A DNA stretch of 39,363 bases, from positions 1-39,363 of the forward strand of contig JAGWZK010000024.1 of NCBI GenBank assembly GCA_018968885.1, read 5' to 3'. This document shows positions 33,923-39,363 of the stretch, one piece after another (the stretch's first letter is position 1; each line of letters opens with the position of its first letter). The translations under genes and the position numbers were made by a program. The stretch comes from Planctomycetota bacterium. GTDB lineage: Bacteria; Planctomycetota; Phycisphaerae; Phycisphaerales; UBA1924. The notes below the pieces were generated by a model that ran no database searches, had not been told where the DNA came from, and saw only the letters and a program-made list of their open reading frames with translations.

Positions 33923-34979
33923 GTTCGGGATCGCTCGTGCGCAGAGTTTGATTGGTCGCCACGATCATGGCGTTGCGCTGCAGCATGGCGAGGGTGACGC
34001 GCTTCATGGCACTTGTGGCAAACGCCTCGCGACGGGTGTCTTCATTCCAGCCGAGTATGTCGAGCAAGGGGAGTGAAACTCGCCGCGGCGCGTATGCGGG
34101 CTGAATCTCGGCCTCGGGATCGACAATCGCATCGGGTGCAGGTGGTGTGCCCCACACGCCGGGTAGTGGCGCGGTGGTGGTGCGTTTGGCGATCGGTTTC
34201 CATGCGGCTTGGATTGAGCCCTTGCCGGTGCCGGAGTTGTGGGGGCAGACTTCCTGACAGATGTCGCACCCCAGGATCCAATCTCCAATTCCCGCGTGTA
34301 ATGCAGGCTCAATCTGCTCACGATGTTCGATGGTGAGGTACGAGATGCAGCGCGTGGCATCGACGCTGTGATCGGTGATGGCGGCGGTGGGGCAGGCATC
34401 GATACATCGCGTGCAGGTGCCGCAGTGGTCTGGAACAGGAGTCTCTTCGCCCAGATCAAGCGTCGTGAGTATGACGCCTAGCAGCAGCCAACTGCCGCGC
34501 TCCGGATGAATGAGCATCGTGTTCTTGCCGATCCAGCCCACCCCTGCAATGGCCGCGAGTTCGCGTTCACGCACCGGCGCGGTATCTATGCATGCGCGGA
34601 ATCGATGCGTGCCGACAAAGGGTCTCCACCCCTGGCACAATCGCCTCAGCCGCTTCTTGATGAATTCGTGATAGTCGCGGCCGCGGGCGTAGCGGGCGAT
34701 GCGGCCTTGGCCGAATTCAGGCGAGTCTTCGCTGCCACGCGGTGCATATTGATCCGCCACGACAATCGCCGACTTCGCGCCTTCCAGTACACGCGTCGGG
34801 TCCAGCCGCTCCGCCAGTTGCTCTGCCATGTACGCCATGCCGCCGTGCTTCCCTTGCGCGACCCACTCCTGCAGTATTTCTTGGCGGCTGAGTGAAGTCA
34901 GTGGCGCAATGCCGCTGAGTGCGAACCCCTCGCAACGGCAATCAGAGAGGATGCGCGAGCTGAGTTCCTCGGGGTTCAC
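33780..34979 (-). CDS. queG: epoxyqueuosine reductase
   Basis: 399 residues. QueG features are DTAPVRERELAAIAGVGWIGKNTMLIHPERGSWLLLG with the catalytic Asp, then two 4Fe-4S cluster motifs (CGTCTRCIDACPTAAI and CDICQEVCPHN). The C-terminal HEAT-like part comes next (QAMASDHSQPELVRRTAAQCLQRL). It reduces epoxyqueuosine to queuosine in tRNA anticodons using cobalamin and iron-sulfur clusters. No other queuosine gene is in the window. The C-terminal 48 codons overlap the convergent membrane protein gene. Confidence 0.95.
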   Translation of the reverse strand: MNPEELSSRILSDCRCEGFALSGIAPLTSLSRQEILQEWVAQGKHGGMAYMAEQLAERLDPTRVLEGAKSAIVVADQYAPRGSEDSPEFGQGRIARYARGRDYHEFIKKRLRRLCQGWRPFVGTHRFRACIDTAPVRERELAAIAGVGWIGKNTMLIHPERGSWLLLGVILTTLDLGEETPVPDHCGTCTRCIDACPTAAITDHSVDATRCISYLTIEHREQIEPALHAGIGDWILGCDICQEVCPHNSGTGKGSIQAAWKPIAKRTTTAPLPGVWGTPPAPDAIVDPEAEIQPAYAPRRVSLPLLDILGWNEDTRREAFATSAMKRVTLAMLQRNAMIVATNQTLRTSDPELTAALVPTLQAMASDHSQPELVRRTAAQCLQRLHADLNGAPPAAPAE

Positions 34980-35004
34980 GTGCGGATGGTATGGGATGGG
35001 TCAA

Positions 35005-35457
35005 TCACTGCAAGGCACGAAGAAAGTCTGTGAGAATCGCCGCGGCGGCGATGGCATCGCGGCGTTCTTTTTTCTGCTTGTGGGTCAAGCCACTTTGCGC
35101 CATCTGCCAATCGGCATCGACGCTGGAAAGTCGCTCATCCTGATAGTGCACAGCCCGTCCTGTCGTCGTCGCCAACCGTTGCCCCCATTCGCGGGCCAGT
35201 TTGGCGCGAGGGCCTTCGGAGTCGTCCATGTTCAAGGGCAAACCCAGTACGAGTTCGCATGCGCTGTTGCCGACCAGGGCCCCGATTTCGCGGCAGAGGG
35301 CATTCAAGAGGGCAGCACCGTGATCTTCGGCGATCGGGATCTCCAGAACTTTGACGGGCGTGGCAAGCCGCGTGATGCTGTCGCCGAGAGCAAGTCCGGT
35401 GCGCTTGTCACCCAAGTCGATGCCGATGTAGCGTTTGGCGGGTGAGGATTGGCGCAC
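35005..35457 (-). CDS. ruvX: YqgF/RuvX family putative Holliday-junction resolvase
   Basis: 150 residues from GTG 35457. RNase H-like fold: YIGIDLGDKRTGLALGD (first acidic residue), then LVLGLPLNMDDSEGP and VHYQDERLSSVDAD (further acidic residues), ending DAIAAAAILTDFL. The family acts in Holliday-junction resolution or pre-16S rRNA 5' end maturation. The frame is open to a GTG at 35478, but that codon lies inside the perfect hairpin at 35476-35504, so the start 7 codons later is preferred. It lies between queG and yceI on the same strand. Confidence 0.9.
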   Translation of the reverse strand: MRQSSPAKRYIGIDLGDKRTGLALGDSITRLATPVKVLEIPIAEDHGAALLNALCREIGALVGNSACELVLGLPLNMDDSEGPRAKLAREWGQRLATTTGRAVHYQDERLSSVDADWQMAQSGLTHKQKKERRDAIAAAAILTDFLRALQ

Positions 35458-35475
35458 GAAGGAGCGTATGAACGA

Positions 35476-35504
35476 CACGGCCCGGGCGAAACACCCGGGC
35501 CGTG
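35476..35504 (-). terminator. perfect 11-bp hairpin after the yceI-like gene
   Basis: CACGGCCCGGG (35476-35486) pairs perfectly with CCCGGGCCGTG (35494-35504) around a 7-nt loop. It lies 22 bp beyond the yceI-like stop and just before ruvX on the minus strand. There is no U-run, so it is an atypical terminator or an attenuating/processing hairpin. It engulfs the upstream-most ruvX GTG. Confidence 0.6.
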
Positions 35505-35526
35505 AGATGATTGTGTTGAATGCCGC

Positions 35527-36435
35527 TTACTTCTTGGCGGGCTCGGCGGCGGGGTTGCCAACCGGATTGGCAGCAGGCGCGACCGTGGTGGGTTGAACGG
35601 CAGTGGGGGTGCCGCCAGCGGGAGTGGGCTCGATCTTTTTCTCAGCGGGCTTCTCGGATGGCTTGGCCGGAGTGGCGACGGGGACCGAGGTCATGGCGGG
35701 CTGCTCTTCCGGTGCGACGGTGGCAAAGCGAAGTTCCTGCGAGATCTTGATGACTTCGGCGACCTTCTTGCGGTCGGTGATCACAGGATTGGTCACGCCG
35801 TAATCCGCGAGCTTGATCTCATACTTGCAGTTGAGAGCGATGATGTCACCCTTGACGCTCTTGGCGGTCATCTCGTTGCCAGCGATGAAGGTCATGGAGG
35901 TGTTGGGAATCGTGACCTCGTTGGTCTTTCCCTTGATGGTCATGTTGCCCTTGAGGGTGGCGCTGTAGGTTTTCGGATTGCCCGGCGTGTTGGCGGGCAT
36001 TTCCTTGGTGAGCTTGACATCGGTGACATCGGTCAATTCGAAAGTGATGTCGGGGTGCGCGGTGGCATCGAGCCAATCGCCACCCTGCAGGTGACCGTTG
36101 CGGACATCGTTCTTGGTGTTGATGTTCTTCACCGAGAGACGCCACGCGCCGCCGGCGAGCTTGGCTGGGTTATCGGTGGGGCCGGCAATCGCATAGCCAG
36201 CGATGTCGGTGGCAAAGCCATCGAAGGTTTCGTTGAGGGCTTCGCTGGTGAACTTGATGCTGGGACGCTTGGAGGTGCTTTCAAGGGTGTAATAAATGGT
36301 CCCCTTCTTGGCATCGGCCTCGCTGACTTTCAGCGATTTGCCAGACGCGGAGCGTGGCGGGAGGGAGTCGCCCGCGGCAACGCCGGCAAGAGTGGCAAGA
36401 GCAACGCAACCGGCGACAAGGGAACGAAGGTTCAT
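35527..36435 (-). CDS. YceI family periplasmic lipocalin-like protein
   Basis: 302 residues with a signal peptide (MNLRSLVAGCVALATLAGVAAG, cleavage near residue 22). The YceI beta-barrel follows to about residue 215 (IYYTLESTSKRPSIKFTSEALNETFDGFATDIAGYA, LDATAHPDITFELTDV, ATLKGNMTIKGKTNEVTIP). YceI proteins bind isoprenoid-type lipids in the periplasm. The last 75 residues are a Pro/Ala/Lys-rich disordered tail (TPAKPSEKPAEKKIEPTP). CAGGAG lies 9 nt before the ATG. A promoter candidate is at 36492-36520. Confidence 0.9.
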   Translation of the reverse strand: MNLRSLVAGCVALATLAGVAAGDSLPPRSASGKSLKVSEADAKKGTIYYTLESTSKRPSIKFTSEALNETFDGFATDIAGYAIAGPTDNPAKLAGGAWRLSVKNINTKNDVRNGHLQGGDWLDATAHPDITFELTDVTDVKLTKEMPANTPGNPKTYSATLKGNMTIKGKTNEVTIPNTSMTFIAGNEMTAKSVKGDIIALNCKYEIKLADYGVTNPVITDRKKVAEVIKISQELRFATVAPEEQPAMTSVPVATPAKPSEKPAEKKIEPTPAGGTPTAVQPTTVAPAANPVGNPAAEPAKK

Positions 36436-36491
36436 CGAAAAACTCCTGAATGAAGCGGAGCGGCGGCTGATACCGCCATCGCGACGGGGTG

Positions 36492-36520
36492 AGTGTACGA
36501 ACGGGAATTATCGGCTCAAA
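36492..36520 (-). promoter_or_regulatory. candidate promoter of the yceI-like gene
   Basis: On the minus strand TTTGAG (36515-36520), a 17-bp spacer and TACACT (36492-36497), about 60 bp before the ATG at 36435. A short stem (GGCGG/CCGCC) lies between it and the start. The boxes match the sigma-70 consensus only moderately. Confidence 0.35.
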
Positions 36521-36580
36521 GACAATTGACGGCCGAAATGATCGCGAGTTCCGCCCGGGCGATAATTTAGACAGAAGGGT

Positions 36581-36943
36581 CTACTTTGCGGGCCGATTGG
36601 GAGTCGGTAGAGGGGTCTTGAGCAGAATGATGCAGGCCGACGCCAGCAGAACTGAGGGGAGGACAAAGGTGGTGAAAGAAAGGGCAAAGCGGTCCAAGCC
36701 ACTGGGAAAAAGGCCGAAACGGAAGTGGTTATCGATGTCGGGGGCGCGGCCATTCTCAAAGGCGCCGGCCTGAGCCAGCAGGATGTCAAGGTCATCGGGG
36801 GGGGCGGGGATCAGCGCGGGATCGTGAAACTGAGTGAACCAGCGTCGGCCTGTGGCGTCCCACATGTAGAAGGATTGGCCGATGATCGCCAACGAGCCCA
36901 GTAAAGCCACAAGGGGGATGAGCCGGCGAGTGAGAAAAATCAT
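36581..36943 (-). CDS. small membrane protein of unknown function (120 aa)
   Basis: From ATG 36943, two membrane helices at the ends (RLIPLVALLGSLAIIGQSFYMW and FALSFTTFVLPSVLLASACIILL) flank an extramembrane stretch of about 50 residues (FTQFHDPALIPAPPDDLDILLAQAG). The frame continues to 37105, but that part overlaps the divergent LolA-like gene and is rejected. No family recognised. It is upstream of yceI on the same strand, 145 bp away. Confidence 0.6.
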   Translation of the reverse strand: MIFLTRRLIPLVALLGSLAIIGQSFYMWDATGRRWFTQFHDPALIPAPPDDLDILLAQAGAFENGRAPDIDNHFRFGLFPSGLDRFALSFTTFVLPSVLLASACIILLKTPLPTPNRPAK

Positions 36944-37016
36944 GTGTACCGTGCGAAGGGCACGCTCCGAAGCGAAGTTGGGTTGATTCAGAGTTCTGAG
37001 ATTGCGAGAAGAGCAT

Positions 37017-37949
37017 ATGGGATTTGTGATTTCAACAGCACTCACACTCGTTCTATCCGCCACAGCTGTGGATGATCCTTCCAAGCTCGACAAAGCGATT
37101 CGCAAAGAGATGGAAGCAGCAGCGGCGGAGTACGTTGCGAAAAAGGATGATCCTGCCGCCGCGATGGCGCGTCAGTCGGCAGAGAATTTTCTGAGCATGC
37201 TCGAGCGTGCCGATGAACGCATCTCGACCATTCAAGGGGAACTGGTCTGGGATAAGGAATTTGCGATCGCCGGAGACAGTCAGACGCGAATCGGCAAGTT
37301 GTACTTCTCATCGCCCCGCACGGAGAGCGGTCCTCGCACGCGCAAGTTTGGTGTGGAGATCGACACGCTCGTCCTCGGCGGCCGGATGGAGAAGAAGCCT
37401 GAGTCATACATTTTTGATGGTGAGTGGTTGATCGAGAAGCGGCCGCTTGAGAAGCAGGCGATCAAGCGCCGCATCGTTCCCCCCGGTGAGAAATTTGATC
37501 CCTTGAAGATCGGTGAGGGGCCGTTTCCGATTCCGATCGGCCAGAAGAAGGCCGACATCCTCGCTCGTTACGACGCGCGACTGTCTGAGGTCGCGGAGGG
37601 ATTGGACTCCGATGAGCATCGGCAGTTTGCCGAGGGGAGCACGCAGATCGTGCTGACCCCCAAGCCCGGCGCGGATGACAAGTTTGAGGAGATCCGGCTG
37701 TGGTATAAGCCCGCTGAGGGTGTGGATGGGAATCCCTGGCTGCCGCGGATGGCGCGAACGGTGTCGGTGGATGGTGATACGTCGGTGATTCGCTTGATCA
37801 ACATGCAGGCCAACGCCGCGATTCCTGACGGGGCATTGAGCGCAGATGTTCCGGAAACAGGATGGACAGTGCAGGTGAAAGAGTTTCGTGAGGCCAAGCC
37901 GGACGCCCAGCCAGCGGAGAAGGCCAAGGACGCTCCGCAGGGCAAGTGA
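37017..37949 (+). CDS. secreted LolA-like outer-membrane lipoprotein carrier-type protein
   Basis: 310 residues from ATG 37017 (GAGAAGAG just upstream; TTG 37002 is rejected). A signal peptide (GFVISTALTLVLSATA) precedes an Ala/Glu-rich helix. The middle resembles planctomycete LolA-like or DUF-type proteins: SPRTESGPRTRKFGVEIDTLVL, then YIFDGEWLIEKRPLEKQAIKRRIVPPGEKFDPLKIGEGPFPIPIG, and a beta-rich C-terminus (RTVSVDGDTSVIRLINMQ). It is probably periplasmic and possibly a lipid or lipoprotein carrier. The family call is by resemblance only. Divergent from the small membrane protein gene. Confidence 0.7.
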   Translation: MGFVISTALTLVLSATAVDDPSKLDKAIRKEMEAAAAEYVAKKDDPAAAMARQSAENFLSMLERADERISTIQGELVWDKEFAIAGDSQTRIGKLYFSSPRTESGPRTRKFGVEIDTLVLGGRMEKKPESYIFDGEWLIEKRPLEKQAIKRRIVPPGEKFDPLKIGEGPFPIPIGQKKADILARYDARLSEVAEGLDSDEHRQFAEGSTQIVLTPKPGADDKFEEIRLWYKPAEGVDGNPWLPRMARTVSVDGDTSVIRLINMQANAAIPDGALSADVPETGWTVQVKEFREAKPDAQPAEKAKDAPQGK

Positions 37950-38009
37950 TGGTGCAGGACGCGAAGCGTGACGTGAGGCGCCTATCTGCGTGTGCATCGG
38001 GTGCTGCCG

Positions 38010-38240
38010 TCACCATCCAAAGAACTTGGCGATCATTCTGCTGAAGGCGAAAAACAGCACGTACGAGGCCGCCAGCAGCGCAGGCAGTGTGGCGATCACC
38101 ACAATCGTCATCCAGATGGCGCGGCCGAGCTTGGACTTCGGTGCCTGACGATTGATGCGCCGCCTTCGGAGGGGTTGAAAGACCGGCCCTTCCGGCACCG
38201 GTTTGCTGGAGTTGAGGTTGTGAACTACGCGGCTCTTCAA
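38010..38240 (-). CDS. small single-pass membrane protein, hypothetical
   Basis: The C-terminal segment reads IWMTIVVIATLPALLAASYVLFFAF, a clear membrane helix, preceded by a basic stretch (RRRRINRQAPKSKLGR) that would sit in the cytoplasm. The start is uncertain: TTG 38240 gives 76 residues, while the frame also runs back into the neighbouring PH-SHOCT gene. It lies just after that gene on the same strand and could be translationally coupled to it. No family recognised. Confidence 0.5.
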   Translation of the reverse strand: MKSRVVHNLNSSKPVPEGPVFQPLRRRRINRQAPKSKLGRAIWMTIVVIATLPALLAASYVLFFAFSRMIAKFFGW

Positions 38241-38250
38241 GAATTTGCAC

Positions 38251-38874
38251 TCACAAACGACTGAGAATCTCGGCTTTCTTCTTGTCAAAATCCTCTTGCG
38301 TGATCAACCCCGCTTGCAGCAGTTCCTTCAATCTTCCCAGCGCTGCCATCGGGTCTTGCGCTGATGTCGCCGCAGAGCCGGTGGAGCCAGACGCTGCGTG
38401 TCCGGGCGATCCCAGATACAACCCTCCCGCCGCGGCACGCTTTTCTTCCAATTCTCTCGTCCGCCGCTCCTCGAGTGCTTCCAGCTCTTTCTGCTGTGCA
38501 AAGGCATAGATGCGGCGGGCCTGTTTCTTTGGAATGTTTTCGACGGTGATCAGTTTGCCGGTGGAGGTGCGAAACGTCAGTGTTGCACGCAGCATGTTCT
38601 CAGCGAGTTTGCAGTCCCCAAGATCGCGCCAGATGTAATCCTGAAAGGTGGCTCCGCCCAGAAGCTTTGGGGAATAGAGGAGAAAGCGGCGGTTGGTGAG
38701 GACCACGCTCTCGGGGCGAATGTCAAGGGAGAGGACTTTGTCCTCGATGCCGATGTATTCAATCCGTTCACCCTGCATCAGCAGCGGCTGCACCAGTGCG
38801 TACACCTTCTGCGTGTGCTCGGGATTCTGGTCTTCGGTGAGGAGGTAGGAAATGGCTGCGTTGGGAGTGGTCAT
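38251..38874 (-). CDS. PH-like domain plus SHOCT domain protein
   Basis: 207 residues from ATG 38874 (GGAG 6 nt upstream; GTG 38889 or ATG 38886 would add 4-5). The bacterial PH-like fold covers about residues 25-115 (YALVQPLLMQGERIEYIGIEDK, VVLTNRRFLLYSPK). A helix then a Gly/Ser/Ala-rich linker follow. The C-terminus is a SHOCT motif (MAALGRLKELLQAGLITQEDFDKKKAEILSRL), typical of membrane-associated or oligomerising proteins. Function unknown; PH-SHOCT proteins are often stress- or membrane-linked. The small membrane protein follows on the same strand. Confidence 0.83.
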   Translation of the reverse strand: MTTPNAAISYLLTEDQNPEHTQKVYALVQPLLMQGERIEYIGIEDKVLSLDIRPESVVLTNRRFLLYSPKLLGGATFQDYIWRDLGDCKLAENMLRATLTFRTSTGKLITVENIPKKQARRIYAFAQQKELEALEERRTRELEEKRAAAGGLYLGSPGHAASGSTGSAATSAQDPMAALGRLKELLQAGLITQEDFDKKKAEILSRL

Positions 38875-39171
38875 ATTTTGCTCCATCACTGCGTGAACAT
38901 TGTCGCTTGTGAACGATAGACCCTGTGCTCGTGCGCTAAGTCTTCACATTCGGCGCGTGATTGTGAGCGTGTGATAAAGGTTGTGTGCAGATTGGGCCAT
39001 CACTGCGATTGCGCATCGAACCTTTGCGCGCACTTTGCGCTGCGCTAACACCATTGAGTTGTGCGTCGTCTAACTTCCGCCCACTTGTGCACGGAGTCGG
39101 AGTTCTTCCGTCGCGATCGAGTTGGCCGATCGCCCGCGCAAGGGAAGAGAGAGACAGCAAGGAGTTCGGGC
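38875..39171. other. intergenic region before the pseudopilin gene
   Basis: About 297 bp with no gene. The tail has a good ribosome-binding site (AGGAG, 8 nt before ATG 39172). Repeated TTTGCGCGC/TTTGCGCTGCGC words lie at about 39020-39050, but they do not form a clear operator. No convincing promoter was identified. Confidence 0.3.
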
Positions 39172-39363
39172 ATGCAGGGCACTCTTGATCAGAATATACG
39201 TGGTTTCAAGCGAGGATTCACACTTATCGAACTGCTGGTGGTGATTGCCATCATCGCACTTCTGATTTCGATTCTGCTGCCAGCGTTGGGCAGTGCCCGC
39301 GGTGCTGCCCGGCAGCTCAAGTGTGCCAACAACGCTCGCTCGGTAGTCCAGGGTGTTGCCATC
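39172..39363 (+). CDS. type II secretion/type IV pilin-like protein with prepilin cleavage site (truncated by window)
   Basis: The visible 64 residues contain the prepilin signal [19 protein letters not shown], cleaved after the Gly and N-methylated on Phe by PilD-type peptidases, followed by [19 protein letters not shown]. This is the N-terminus of the large planctomycete family of DUF1559-type/pseudopilin proteins. The gene continues beyond the window, so the globular domain is not seen. The start at ATG 39172 has AGGAG 8 nt upstream. Confidence 0.9.
   Translation, partial: MQGTLDQNIRGFKRGFTLIELLVVIAIIALLISILLPALGSARGAARQLKCANNARSVVQGVAI

Noticed and set aside
1..39363. CRISPR arrays, tRNA/rRNA genes, insertion sequences, phage or toxin-antitoxin modules
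   Set aside because: No regularly spaced repeats with unique spacers, no tRNA-like cloverleaf in the intergenic gaps, and no transposase, integrase or toxin-like frames were seen.

Overview
The window looks like a chromosomal segment of a planctomycete, most likely of the class Phycisphaerae. The main clues are: a secreted subtilisin-like protease ending in a two-repeat, Cys-terminated dockerin-like module; a pseudopilin N-terminus of the type very common in planctomycetes; an ECF sigma factor of the TIGR02999 type next to a membrane Ser/Thr kinase with WD40 repeats; an isolated PPi-type phosphofructokinase; and weak or absent Shine-Dalgarno sites with frequent GTG/TTG starts. This placement is inference from protein style, not from a search. 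No tRNA, rRNA, CRISPR array, insertion sequence or phage gene was seen.

Layout. 1-674: repeat-rich, essentially non-coding DNA with three two-hairpin units and a 17-bp direct repeat. 675-5572 (minus): a secreted GH2 glycosidase, an S41 peptidase broken by a frameshift and lacking a start codon, and an Fpg/Nei-type DNA glycosylase. 5660-10337 (plus): a 70-aa unknown protein, the S8 protease with dockerin, and a RlmI-like methyltransferase. 10456-12971: a GT4 glycosyltransferase (minus) divergent from a metal-dependent amidohydrolase (plus). 12972-17137 (minus): ECF sigma factor, Ser/Thr kinase-WD40 protein, and a further WD40 segment split from the kinase by one in-frame TAA. 17263-18522 (minus): phosphofructokinase. 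18693-23967 (plus): a tetR-hlyD-RND efflux operon with a TetR-type operator inside its promoter. 23977-30464 (minus): dnaG, rpoD, then a yybP-ykoY-type (Mn2+) riboswitch leading two tandem TerC-family membrane proteins. 30974-33922 (plus): an MBL-fold hydrolase, a DUF4442/hotdog-like protein and a polytopic membrane protein, whose 3' end overlaps queG (minus) by 143 bp. 33780-36943 (minus): queG, ruvX, yceI-like, small membrane protein. 37017-37949 (plus): LolA-like secreted protein. 38010-38874 (minus): small membrane protein and a PH+SHOCT protein. 39172 to the end (plus): truncated pseudopilin.

How the genes work together. The best-supported functional units are the efflux operon (repressor, adaptor, pump), the macromolecular-synthesis pair dnaG-rpoD, the riboswitch-terC-terC unit (probably manganese export or metal homeostasis), and the sigma factor/kinase signalling block. 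Most other genes are compactly packed single genes. The most noteworthy structure not explained by ordinary genes is (a) the two-hairpin repeat units at the left edge, (b) a short intergenic repeat that has been read into the C-termini of two neighbouring proteins, and (c) the broken or overlapping frames in the S41 peptidase and in the sigma/kinase/WD40 block.
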